Shown piece after piece: positions 43,282 through 51,310 of a DNA stretch of 52,312 nucleotides (the first letter of the stretch is position 1; the number at the start of each line of letters is the position of its first letter). The DNA is from Bryobacterales bacterium. GTDB taxonomy: Bacteria; Acidobacteriota; Terriglobia; Bryobacterales; Bryobacteraceae. The notes below the pieces were generated by a model, which had not been told where the DNA came from, ran no database searches, and saw only the letters and a program-made list of their open reading frames with translations. The stretch covers positions 1-52,312 of the forward strand of contig JADLBD010000154.1 in assembly GCA_020847975.1 (NCBI GenBank), read 5' to 3'. The position numbers were made by a program, and so were the translations under genes.

Positions 43282-44445
43282 ATGAAACTTGCTCTGCTGC
43301 TCGCCGCCCCGCTCTTCGCGCATGCCGCCATCCCGTGGGATTTCAAAGCGCTTTCACAAACGCCGAAGGTGTTCGAAGCCAAGAGCGAAGAGCCCGGAGT
43401 TCACGCGGTCTATTTCGAATCGGTTCCGTTTCACGGCAAGCCCACTCGCGTCTTCGCCTATTACGGCATTCCTCCGGGCAGGAAACTGCCCGCGATGGTC
43501 CTCGTGCACGGCGGCGGGGGCACGGCGTTCGCTGAATGGGTCCGGCTGTGGAACCAGCGCGGCTACGCGGCCATCGCGATGGATACCTGCGGCAATGTTC
43601 CCGAAAAGGCCTCGACGGACAAGCCCTAGTCCCCCGCAAAGAAGCATCACGAATACGGAGGTCCGGAAGGATGGGGCGGCTTTACCCACGTCGATGACGC
43701 CGTCACCGATCAGTGGACCTATCACGCCGTGGCCGCGGTCGTCCTGGCGCACTCCCTCCTCCGCTCGTTCCCCGAAGTAGACAAAGGACGCATCGGACTC
43801 ACGGGCATTTCCTGGGGCGGCTACCTGACGGACATCGTCTCCGGTGTCGATCCCCGCTTCCGGTTCGCCGCTCCGGTGTATGGCTGCGGCTATCTCGGCG
43901 AAGATTCCGCATGGCTCAAAAACTTCGCCGACCTCGGAAAAACGCGAGCGGAAAAGTGGCTCTCTCTTTGGGACCCCTCGGTATATCTGGCAAACGGAAA
44001 GATGCCCATGCTGTGGGTTACGGGAACCAATGACTTCGCCTATCCGTTCCCTTCCCTCCAGAAGTCCTACCGGCTGCCAAGGGGACCGCGAACGCTGTCT
44101 ATTCGCGTGCGCATGCCGCATGGTCATCCGCAAGGAGCAAAGCCGGAAGAGATTGCCGCCTTCGCCGCGTCCATTCTTCGGCATGGAGTTCCCTTGCCGC
44201 GCATCACCGCTACGGAACGCGATTCGATCCGATACAATTCCCGCAGCACGATCGTGAAAGCGGAACTCAACTACACCAGGGACAGCGGGCGCTGGCAGGA
44301 CCGGAAATGGGAAACCGTTGCCGCGCAATTGGACGCCGGAGCACGGCGCGCCGCGGCGCAGGTCCCGCAAGGCGCAACCGCCTGGTTCTTCAATCTCACC
44401 GATGACCGGGGCCTGGTGGTGAGTTCCGAACACAAAACAAACTGA
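43282..44445 (+). pseudogene. Secreted alpha/beta hydrolase (acetylxylan-esterase-like) interrupted by an in-frame TAG
   Basis: The frame has a signal peptide (MKLALLLAAPLFAHAA), then the N-terminal part of an alpha/beta hydrolase up to LVHGGGGTAFAEWV and AIAMDTCGNVPEK. TAG at 43627-43629 (codon 116) stops it. In the same frame the protein resumes immediately, with no frameshift, as HHEYGGPEGWGGF, GRIGLTGISWGGYLT (nucleophile Ser177), WVTGTNDFAYP and RMPHGHPQG, giving 387 codons in all. The downstream half is uninterrupted to the TGA at 44443-44445, so decay is recent, or the codon is read through, or it is a sequencing error. It follows thiE by 18 bases. Confidence 0.85.
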
Positions 44446-44461
44446 TATGGGAGTCATTCCA

Positions 44462-45352
44462 ATGAACATGGGAACAATTCCGGCAATTGCTCTGCTGGCG
44501 CTGGCAGGCCAGTTGACGGCAGGTGAGCCGCTGGCCCAACGCATCGGGCATACGGACCCGTCCAAGTACCGCCACAGCCGGTCGCACGGGAGCACCGGCG
44601 ACATGGCCTGCGAGACGCTGATGCCCGGACCTGCCCTCAGCACCAACTTCCTGTTCATGCATCGCTGCCAGATCATGCCGGGCGGCGGCGTCGGTCATCA
44701 CTTCCACAACACGACGGAGGAGATGTTCATCGTCTTCGACGACGAGGCCGAATTCACGGTCGACGGCAGAACATCCGTGCTCAAGGGAACGGTGGGCGCT
44801 CCGGTGCGCATGGGCCACTCTCATGCCATCTACAATCCGTCCAGCCATCCGGTGGAGTTCATGAACATCAACGTGTCCGCGGTGAAGGGGAAGTACGACG
44901 CCTTCAACCTCGATGACCCGCGCGTGAACGTGCCCTTCAAAGACCCCATCCCGGTGTTCATGACAATGCGGCTCGATCGAAAACTGCTGCAACCGGTGAA
45001 GAGTTACCGGGGCGGCGAAGGAACAGTGCAGTACCGCCGCGCCCTGGACCCGTCCGTATTCCTCAGCAACTGGTCCTACGTCGATCACCTTCTGATTCCC
45101 AACGGCAGTTCCGAGGGCGCCCACCGGCACACCGGGGTAGAAGAGATCTACTACGTGTTGAACGGAGACGGCGAGGTCCGCGTCAACGAGGAATCGGCCG
45201 CCATCCACAAGGGCGACGCCGTTCCTCTGCTGCTCAATGACGTGCATTCGTTCCGCGCCACCGGATCCGCGGGCCTCGAGTTGATGATTGTGGGAGTGGC
45301 CGCGCAGAAGGGCGTTCTCGATACAGTAGAGGTGAAGGAGCCACACCGATGA
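44462..45352 (+). CDS. Secreted two-cupin protein
   Basis: 296 residues from the ATG at 44462, preceded by GGGAG eight bases upstream; an ATG at 44447 is possible. A signal peptide (MNMGTIPAIALLALAGQLTA) precedes two cupin domains: residues about 60-140 with VGHHFHNTTEEMFIVFDDEAEF, and about 205-285 with GAHRHTGVEEIYYVLNGDGEV. Both have the H-x-H...E metal pattern. It overlaps the next gene by four bases. Likely a periplasmic metal-dependent enzyme on a sugar derivative; substrate unknown. It is a different family member from the cupin at 22351-23241. Confidence 0.85.
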   Translation: MNMGTIPAIALLALAGQLTAGEPLAQRIGHTDPSKYRHSRSHGSTGDMACETLMPGPALSTNFLFMHRCQIMPGGGVGHHFHNTTEEMFIVFDDEAEFTVDGRTSVLKGTVGAPVRMGHSHAIYNPSSHPVEFMNINVSAVKGKYDAFNLDDPRVNVPFKDPIPVFMTMRLDRKLLQPVKSYRGGEGTVQYRRALDPSVFLSNWSYVDHLLIPNGSSEGAHRHTGVEEIYYVLNGDGEVRVNEESAAIHKGDAVPLLLNDVHSFRATGSAGLELMIVGVAAQKGVLDTVEVKEPHR

Positions 45353-46458
45353 AATCCGATGTTTCCCGGCGGAACGTTTTGAAGGGCAGCGGCGCGGCGC
45401 TGCTGGCGGCGCCGGCGGCGGGGGCTGAAATACCCGGTCCCCGAATGGAGGGCCCGGGCACGCCGAAGATCTGCCTGGAAATGGGCACTGGCGGCGTCGC
45501 TGCCGGGGCGTTCACTGATGCCGGTATCCGCCGTGTCCGGCAGTTGGGCGTCAGCTATGCGTTGACCGGGGGCCCGCGAATCCCCTGGCAGGAAGCCGAC
45601 CTGCGCGCGCGCATTGACCAATTGAAAGCGGGCGGGATCACCCTCTACAACATGATGATCGGCGGGTATCCCAACACGCTCTACGGAAAGCCCGGCCGCG
45701 ACGAGGAGATCGACAAAGTCCGCCAATCGCTGCGCGCCGCGGGCAAAGCAGGCCTGGCGGTGGTGGAGTACAACTTTTACGCGCACCGCGCCGTGGAGGG
45801 CTATTACGGAGCCAAAGGCAGAGCCGGTTCCGGGTACACCGGCTTCGATTATGACCGCATGAAGAACCTTCCTCCGCTCGAGCAGGAAGGCGTTCACAGT
45901 CTGGAGGAAATGTGGGCAAACATCACCTATTTCCTGAAGGCTGTCATCCCGGTGGCCGAGGAGGCCGGCGTCCGCATGGCCCTGCACCCGAACGACCCTC
46001 CCGCGCCTCTCAGCCGCGGCTCCGGGCAGATCATGGGAACGCTCGCCGGCTGGAAAAAGCTGATTGGAATCGTCAACAGTCCCGCCAACGGCATCACGTT
46101 CGATTGCGGCGTCACGCGCGAGATGGGAGAGGATCCAGTGGCAGTTTGCCGGTATTTCGCCTCCCGCGACCGCATCAACCATGTCCATTTCCGCAACGTG
46201 CGCGTCGAGAAGCCATACGAGAAATACGAGGAAGTTTTCATCGACGAGGGGCAGGTGGATATGTTCGGCGTAATGAAGGAGTTGGTGCGCAACAAGTACA
46301 CCCGCACTATCTATCCCGAGCACCCCCGGGCAATCGATTACGATCTCGAACACCCTGCATTTCACACGGTCTATCCGGGCGGTGGAGGCTACGCGGCCTA
46401 TGCCTTCAACGTTGGCTACGCGAAGGCGATGCAGCAGGCTGCCCTCGCCTCCGTGTAG
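45349..46458 (+). CDS. Tat-exported mannonate-dehydratase-like (UxuA-type) protein
   Basis: 369 residues. A Tat-type signal (VSRRNVLKGSGAALLAA) precedes a TIM barrel with MALHPNDPPAP, ITFDCGVTREMG, NHVHFRNVRVEK and GVMKELVRNKYTRTIYPEHP. The H-P-x-D-P-P and H-x-H-F-R-N motifs are those of mannonate dehydratase UxuA, which converts D-mannonate to 2-keto-3-deoxygluconate and binds a divalent metal. UxuA is normally cytoplasmic, so export is unusual, and a related sugar-phosphate isomerase/epimerase activity is possible. Its ATG overlaps the cupin stop (ATGA). Confidence 0.82.
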   Translation: MKSDVSRRNVLKGSGAALLAAPAAGAEIPGPRMEGPGTPKICLEMGTGGVAAGAFTDAGIRRVRQLGVSYALTGGPRIPWQEADLRARIDQLKAGGITLYNMMIGGYPNTLYGKPGRDEEIDKVRQSLRAAGKAGLAVVEYNFYAHRAVEGYYGAKGRAGSGYTGFDYDRMKNLPPLEQEGVHSLEEMWANITYFLKAVIPVAEEAGVRMALHPNDPPAPLSRGSGQIMGTLAGWKKLIGIVNSPANGITFDCGVTREMGEDPVAVCRYFASRDRINHVHFRNVRVEKPYEKYEEVFIDEGQVDMFGVMKELVRNKYTRTIYPEHPRAIDYDLEHPAFHTVYPGGGGYAAYAFNVGYAKAMQQAALASV

Positions 46459-46508
46459 CGAAAAAAATCTCTGCCTTGCCGCCCGCCGGAGGGCGCCCGT
46501 GGGCGAAA

Positions 46509-47831
46509 ATGACAGAGATGACGGATAGTCCCCGGGCCTTCGTTTCGGAAATTGCCGCCGCCTGGCCGCACCTCTCCGGGAACGGCCGCATGCAGGCTTT
46601 CCGAAGCCTCACCCGCGACCGGCGCGAGGAGTTGTTTCTCGATTTGACCGCGCCCGAACAATCGGAACTCCTCCTGATGATGCCCGAACATGAACGGCGG
46701 ACCTACCTGCGCGTTCTTCCGCCCGACGACTCGGCCGACCTTATCCAGGAATCCCCGCAGGAGGCAAAAGACGGCCTTTTGGCCCTCCTGGACGACAAGT
46801 CCCGGGTGGAAGTGCTGGCCCTGCTTGCCTACGCCGAAGATGACGCCGGCGGCCTGATGAATCCGCGCTTCGCCCGCCTGCGCCCGGACATGACAGTGGA
46901 CGAGGCGATTGCTTACCTCAGGCTTCAGGGCCGGAACATGGAAACCGTCTACTACGCCTACGTCCTCAGCCATGACCAGAAGTTGCTCGGCGTCGTTTCC
47001 TTCCGCGACCTATTCACCGCCGGCGGCCGCGCCCGGATCGACGAAGTGATGAAAAGCGATGTCGTGGCCGTGAGAGAGAACACCGACCAGGAAGAGGTGG
47101 CTCGAGTGTTCAGCGCCCACGCCCTGGCCGCCATCCCCGTCGTCGATCCGGGCGGCGTCATGAAGGGCATCGTCACCGTGGACGACATCGTGGACGTCGT
47201 TCAGGAAGAGGCCACGGAAGATATCCAGAAGATCGGTGGTATGCAGGCTCTCGAAGGCCCCTACCTCGACACCAGTTTCTGGGAAATGGTGCGCAAACGC
47301 GCCGGTTGGCTTGCCGCGCTGTTCCTGGGCGAGATGCTGACAGCCACCGCGATGAGCCGCTACGAGGCGGAGATCTCGAAAGCGGTGGTTCTCGCGGTCT
47401 TCATTCCGCTCATCATCAGCAGCGGCGGCAATTCCGGGTCACAGGCTTCGACGCTGATCATCCGCTCGATCGCATTGGGGGAAGTGACCCTACGCGACTG
47501 GTGGCGTGTGGCGCGGAGAGAGGTCTTCAGCGGAGTCGCGCTGGGCAGCGTCCTGGCGATCATCGGGTTTTTTCGCATCCTGATCTGGCAAGGCGTCTTT
47601 CACTCCTATGGCGATCATTACCTGCTGGTGGCACTTACCGTAGCCTTCAGCCTGGTAGGCGTGGTGATGTTCGGCACGCTCGCCGGATCGATGCTCCCCT
47701 TTGTGCTGCGCCGCGCCGGGATGGACCCCGCCAGCGCTTCCGCCCCTTTCGTCGCAACCATGGTGGACGTCACCGGGCTGGTCATCTATTTCACGGTCGC
47801 TCACCTGGTTTTGGGCGGCACGCTGCTCTGA
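46509..47831 (+). CDS. mgtE: Magnesium transporter MgtE
   Basis: 440 residues from the ATG at 46509. The N-terminal helical domain (about 10-120, with LTAPEQSELLLMMPEHERRTYLRVLPPDDSADLIQ) is followed by two CBS domains (about 120-250; GGLMNPRF, VVSFRDLF, IPVVDPGGVMKGIVTVDDIVDVV) and the membrane domain (about 265-440; IISSGGNSGSQASTLIIRSIALGE and FVATMVDVTGLVIYFTVA). It is a Mg2+-gated channel for Mg2+ and some other divalent ions. No M-box riboswitch fits in the 50 bases upstream, though a CGCCC/GGGCG hairpin overlaps the region before the start. Its 3' end overlaps the convergent gldA-like gene by 31 bases. Confidence 0.92.
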   Translation: MTEMTDSPRAFVSEIAAAWPHLSGNGRMQAFRSLTRDRREELFLDLTAPEQSELLLMMPEHERRTYLRVLPPDDSADLIQESPQEAKDGLLALLDDKSRVEVLALLAYAEDDAGGLMNPRFARLRPDMTVDEAIAYLRLQGRNMETVYYAYVLSHDQKLLGVVSFRDLFTAGGRARIDEVMKSDVVAVRENTDQEEVARVFSAHALAAIPVVDPGGVMKGIVTVDDIVDVVQEEATEDIQKIGGMQALEGPYLDTSFWEMVRKRAGWLAALFLGEMLTATAMSRYEAEISKAVVLAVFIPLIISSGGNSGSQASTLIIRSIALGEVTLRDWWRVARREVFSGVALGSVLAIIGFFRILIWQGVFHSYGDHYLLVALTVAFSLVGVVMFGTLAGSMLPFVLRRAGMDPASASAPFVATMVDVTGLVIYFTVAHLVLGGTLL

Positions 47832-48925
47832 ATCCAGGCCCTGCCCTCCGCATCCGCCGCCAGAATCGCGTCCGCCACCATATCCGCCGTCACCTCGAAC
47901 GGCTCATTGTGAATGGTCTCCCCTGCCGCTGTTGCCCTCGCCGAGACCTGCGCCAGCAGTTCGTCCCCGAGGGCGCCGCATCCGATCCCGGCGAGCGTCA
48001 CCGGCAGCCCCACTTCGGTCGAGAACGACAACACTTCGCGAATCCGCGCCTTGGAGGCGCCCTCCAACACCAACTGCACCAGTGTCCCGAACGCCACCTT
48101 TTCTCCGTGAAAATAGCCTCGCGTGGGGGGAGCCGCCGTCAGCCCGTTGTGAATCGCATGAGCGGCGGCGAGACCCGAAGATTCAAACCCCAGCCCGCTC
48201 AGCAGCGTATTGGCCTCCACAATCCGTTCGAGCGAGGGCGTCACCACCTTCCGCTCCACCGATTGAAGGGCCGCTTTGCCATCCTCGAGCAGCGTCCGGT
48301 AGCACAACTCCGCCAGCGCGAGCGCGCTGCGCGTGGATCCGCCGCCCCGCATGTTGCGCACGTGTCCGGCGGCGCAAGTCTTTGCCTCAAACCACGTGGC
48401 GAGGGCGTCCCCCATCCCGGCGGCAAGCAGCCGAGGCGGACCCTGCGCCACCACGCTCGTATCCACCAGCACAAGATCGGGATTCCTGCGATAGAAACGG
48501 TACTCCTCGAAGATTCCCTCCTCAGTGTAGATCACCGAAAGCGCGCTGCACGGCGCGTCGCTCGAGGCCACCGTGGGACAATTCGCCACGGGCAAATGCA
48601 GTTCCGCGGCCACTGCCCGCGCCGCATCCAGCACCTTCCCGCCACCCGCCCCCACAATCGTAGCCGCGCCCTGTTCCCTGGCCGCGGCGGCGATCCGGTC
48701 AATTTCCGCCTGCGAGCATTCTCCCCCGAAGTCATGCACCGCATACGCATAGCCGGAGTCTCCCAAGGTGAGGCGCCAGACATCATCGAGAAGACGCCGC
48801 GCGGACCTGCCCGCCACTATGAGTACCGGTCCGGGCAGGCCGAGGCGCGACATCTCCGCGCCCAGTTGTTCCGTGGCGCGGCGCCCCTGCGTGTAGCGGC
48901 AGGGCGAGCAGAATACAGAAAGCAT
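47801..48925 (-). CDS. gldA: Glycerol-dehydrogenase-like iron/zinc-dependent alcohol dehydrogenase
   Basis: 374 residues. It resembles GldA: VFCSPCRYTQGRRATEQLG, IVGAGGGKVLDAARAVA (NAD binding), CPTVASSDAPCSALSVIYT, and GMGDALATWFEAK with Asp173 as a metal ligand and His in LAAAHAIHNGL and YFHGEKVAFG as others. It would oxidise glycerol or a related diol with NAD+. No glycerol kinase or dihydroxyacetone kinase gene is near; related hydroxyacid or glycerol-1-phosphate dehydrogenases are possible. The 3' end overlaps mgtE by 31 bases on the opposite strand. Confidence 0.85.
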   Translation of the reverse strand: MLSVFCSPCRYTQGRRATEQLGAEMSRLGLPGPVLIVAGRSARRLLDDVWRLTLGDSGYAYAVHDFGGECSQAEIDRIAAAAREQGAATIVGAGGGKVLDAARAVAAELHLPVANCPTVASSDAPCSALSVIYTEEGIFEEYRFYRRNPDLVLVDTSVVAQGPPRLLAAGMGDALATWFEAKTCAAGHVRNMRGGGSTRSALALAELCYRTLLEDGKAALQSVERKVVTPSLERIVEANTLLSGLGFESSGLAAAHAIHNGLTAAPPTRGYFHGEKVAFGTLVQLVLEGASKARIREVLSFSTEVGLPVTLAGIGCGALGDELLAQVSARATAAGETIHNEPFEVTADMVADAILAADAEGRAWIQSSVPPKTR

Positions 48926-49384
48926 AACCTGCTATCGTACAGCCTGCGGAGGGATGGCGCAGGGGTTCGGAAATCTTCACTGATATCCTTTGGGAACGCT
49001 GATCGCTAATCCGCCGGACTCCGCAGGTGAGCATACGCCGGGTGGTCCGGGTCAATACTCATCACGCAGTGAGGATCCATACAGAGAACAGTTCGGCAAC
49101 CGCCGGCGGCGTGTCAAAGCTGGTTCTTCCGGTGGGCGCGGCGCACTGGGACATTCAATCAGCGCAACCCTCCCAACCGCGCGGCCTCTACGCGGACCGC
49201 AGCCAAGTAGAAGGAGAGGGCACCGGCGGCGGCCAGGTCGACGACACCCGCGACCGGGAGAATTCTCGAGACTCGCACTCGTCGTAAGGCGCGCCGGGAG
49301 AGAGGGGCGTGACAACGCGCTCTGGCTATTTGTCGCAATCGGAAACGAGGAGAGACTGGAACCTGACGAGCCAACCTCTACCCT
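48926..49384. other. Intergenic region without a recognised gene
   Basis: 459 bases. Frames on both strands are short, arginine/proline-rich and resemble no family I know. It marks the left border of a stretch of toxin-antitoxin genes and relics and may be degraded sequence. On the minus strand near 48930-48965, TACGAT preceded by CTGCGC at 17-base spacing is a weak candidate promoter for the gldA-like gene. Confidence 0.5.
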
Positions 49385-49771
49385 CTACCAAATCACACGG
49401 ACGGGATAGGGCTCGAAGGCGGCGTCTGACGTGACGATCACAAGTCCGCACATGAGCGCCTGAGCGATAAGCATGCGGTCGAATGGATCTTTGTGAAAAA
49501 GTTGCAGCTTCTCAGCGGCAAGCGCGTCCGTTTCCGTGAGTGGAAGACTTTCGATTCCGGAGTCTTTACGAACCGCCGGAATCAGGGTCGAGGGGTGCGC
49601 CGGGAGGGAGATCCTTCCCTGTGCGTACCTGCGGGCGATCTCCCACGCGGACACCACGCTGAGGTAAACCTCGTTTGCGGGGTCCAGGATCTGGGCTCGC
49701 GCAGTTGGAGACAGGTGAGGCGAATCCGCCTGGAACCAGAGGAAAGCGCGCGTATCGAGAAGCAGTCTCAC
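49385..49771 (-). CDS. PIN-domain toxin, VapC type
   Basis: 128 residues. It begins MRLLLDTRAFLWFQAD with catalytic Asp6, has Glu44 in SAWEIARRY, and HKDPFDRMLIAQA with Asp95/Asp98, the arrangement of the PIN-domain subgroup that pairs with Phd-type antitoxins. TSDAAF (Asp116) completes the acidic site. It probably cleaves RNA when unbound. Its ATG overlaps the antitoxin stop by four bases. It looks intact. Confidence 0.88.
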   Translation of the reverse strand: MRLLLDTRAFLWFQADSPHLSPTARAQILDPANEVYLSVVSAWEIARRYAQGRISLPAHPSTLIPAVRKDSGIESLPLTETDALAAEKLQLFHKDPFDRMLIAQALMCGLVIVTSDAAFEPYPVRVIW

Positions 49772-50037
49772 GCCTGACGCTCTTGGGGAAAGACAGGCGC
49801 CCGGTCAAACTCAGCGACCTCCTCATCGGTCATTGGGGCGAAGGCGCCGGGTTCCCAATGTACCTGGCCCTTTAGCAGTCCAGCAACGCGCGCCCGGCGC
49901 AGCGGAGGAGTTTCAACAGCGCGGAGTTCGGCCACTGGCTGATTGTGACGGCACAGGATGATCACGTCACCCTGGACGACCCGATTGATGTAACGCGAGA
50001 GGTGGGTCTTAGCCTCCTGAATATTGACTCTTGTCAT
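49768..50037 (-). CDS. Phd/YefM-type antitoxin
   Basis: 89 residues. MTRVNIQEAKTHLSRYINRV, then GDVIILCRHNQPVAELR is the typical Phd/YefM dimerisation and DNA-binding domain (about 1-50); the C-terminal part (MTDEEVAEFDRA) would bind and block the PIN-domain toxin. It overlaps that toxin start (ATGA), with antitoxin first, and probably represses the pair by binding its own promoter. No palindrome was identified in the 100 bases upstream. Confidence 0.88.
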   Translation of the reverse strand: MTRVNIQEAKTHLSRYINRVVQGDVIILCRHNQPVAELRAVETPPLRRARVAGLLKGQVHWEPGAFAPMTDEEVAEFDRAPVFPQERQA

Positions 50038-50228
50038 ACCCTGGTTCCAATCCTAGCACGAAATCTGACCAGCGGCTGGTCGGAAACAAAACCTGGAATC
50101 AGACCTCCCGACCGATCCGAGTCCGAGTCTCGTGCTGAAGCGACCGCAAGTGATCGGTGAGCCCATCAAGGACTCGAACCCGCTTCGGGATCGTGATCGA
50201 CATCAGTTCGGAGCGCTGATCGCCGTCC

Positions 50229-50426
50229 CTTGTTGAAGCGATGGAGACAGCGTTCTTTCACTGCCGCCGAGGAGGCGCGCTCCTCCTCGCGCCCGATCAC
50301 GTTTCCGAAACGTTTCGGCCGGGCACTGAGGCCGGCGGACATGATGGAGCGGACCGGAGCATGCGGTATCTGGCGTGGCGTTGGGACCCGGATTCGTCCG
50401 ATCACACCTATCTGGTGGATTGCTGA
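50229..50426 (+). pseudogene. Fragment of a class I SAM-dependent methyltransferase-like gene
   Basis: An open frame (stop just upstream at 50217-50219) reads ETAFFHCRRGGALLLAPDHV, then SETFRPGTEAGGHDG, then RYLAWRWDPDSSDHTYLVD, and ends at the TGA at 50424-50426. To my recollection this follows the central portion of a bacterial methyltransferase family in which a GG-x-L-x-x-P-D-H segment is followed by RYL-x-W-x-WDPD-x3-D-T-Y-x-VDY. Both the N-terminal SAM motif I region and the C-terminal half are missing. The homology ends at about 50420, just where the HicA remnant begins on the other strand. The family call is from memory. Confidence 0.5.
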
Positions 50427-50497
50427 TCATCAACTTCATAGCCGATTTTCTGAGATGCCTTGATCGCCTCGGCGCCAGAAATCACCGGCAGCTTCAT
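50408..50497 (-). pseudogene. hicA: Truncated HicA toxin remnant
   Basis: The first 22 residues, MKLPVISGAEAIKASQKIGY followed by EV, match the start of HicA (K-L-P-x-x-S-G-x-E-x-I-K-A-L-x-K-I-G-Y-E-V), with Leu15 replaced by Ser. After that the sequence reads DDQQSTR and stops; the catalytic His-bearing RQ-x-GSH region expected next is absent. Homology ends at about 50432. The ATG overlaps the HicB remnant stop by four bases as in intact hicBA pairs. Confidence 0.8.
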
Positions 50498-50712
50498 CCG
50501 CCTGCGACCTCAATGATCTCTTCGTGGATGCTCGGAGGAACTGGCTCGACGTGCTTCTTAAGGCTCTTGAGGTACCCCTCGATTGCCTCACGGATGTTCT
50601 CGGCCGCCTCGGCGCGCGTCCGACCCTGGGAAATACAGCCGGGCAAAGCAGGACAGGTCGCCAGGAACACCCCGTCCTCATCTTGCTCCAGCTATACGCG
50701 ATACCTCATCAT
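50494..50712 (-). pseudogene. hicB: HicB antitoxin gene with an in-frame TAG
   Basis: Reads MMRYRV, TAG (50692-50694), then LEQDEDGVFLATCPALPGC, ISQGRTRAEAAENIREAIEG and YLKSLKKHVEPVPPSIHEE to the stop at 50494. This is a full-length HicB N-terminal domain pattern (E-D-x-D-G-x-F-x-A-x-x-P-x-L-P-G-C), 72 codons including the internal stop, and frame is otherwise intact. A point change to TAG at codon 7 is the simplest explanation. The partner hicA is truncated, so the locus is almost certainly non-functional. Confidence 0.85.
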
Positions 50713-50911
50713 TCAGCCATTCTAACCCCTTGAAGCCTTGCAGCCCATCCAACAATGGTCTCTGGCGTAGGATGGCGAGAGCACGAGAGTTCGAAACGCG
50801 TCCACGACTGGGAGCCACCCGCCTTTCGCATTGAGAAGGCAAGACGGAAATCCATGCTGTGGCATCGCCCGATTCAGGATCGGACTGAACAGTGGTACTT
50901 CAGACGGGAAC

Positions 50912-51310
50912 CTAACCCAGCCAGTTTTCGCAGCGAAGGTCTTGCAGTTTGGCGAACTCGCGTTCGTTGGCGGTGACGAGGGTGAAGCAGAGGGAAATGG
51001 ACTGAGCGGCGATCAGCAGATCATTGCCGCCAATCATCTGCCCTTTCCTCTCCAGGCGAGCGCGAAGCAGACCATATGCGCGGCCGGCCGGCTCTTCGAG
51101 AGGCAGGATCTCCATGGCGCCGAGCACGGCCTCGACCTGTGCGGTGAGGCGCGTTGATCCCTTCTTCGCCGCGCCAAACCGCAGCTCGGCAGCAACGATG
51201 ATGCTCGTCGCCACCTGCGCTTCGCCCACCTCACGGATGCGACTCGTCACACGACCCTGCGGGTTCCGAATCAGGTCGGAAAGGATGTTGGTGTCGAGCA
51301 GGTAGCGCAT
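50912..51310 (-). CDS. vapC: PIN-domain toxin, VapC type
   Basis: 132 residues. MRYLLDTNILSDLIRN holds catalytic Asp6; SIIVAAELRFGA holds Glu42; GGNDLLIAAQ holds Asp97; and LVTANEREFAKL ends the acidic cluster. This is the classical VapC subgroup that cleaves tRNA or rRNA. It starts at the last base of the vapB stop codon (one-base overlap), antitoxin first. Its sequence differs clearly from the other PIN gene at 49385-49771, so they are not recent duplicates. Confidence 0.9.
   Translation of the reverse strand: MRYLLDTNILSDLIRNPQGRVTSRIREVGEAQVATSIIVAAELRFGAAKKGSTRLTAQVEAVLGAMEILPLEEPAGRAYGLLRARLERKGQMIGGNDLLIAAQSISLCFTLVTANEREFAKLQDLRCENWLG

Noticed and set aside
46459..46508. M-box magnesium riboswitch before mgtE
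   Set aside because: The 50-base spacer is too short; only a small CGCCC/GGGCG hairpin is present, which could affect the ribosome binding site but is not an M-box.
50161..50240. tRNA-like TpsiC sequence (GGTTCGAGTCC on the minus strand)
   Set aside because: The T-stem does not pair (GCGGG against CCTTG), no matching acceptor 5' strand, anticodon arm or CCA end is found, so no cloverleaf can be drawn. It may be chance or a remnant.
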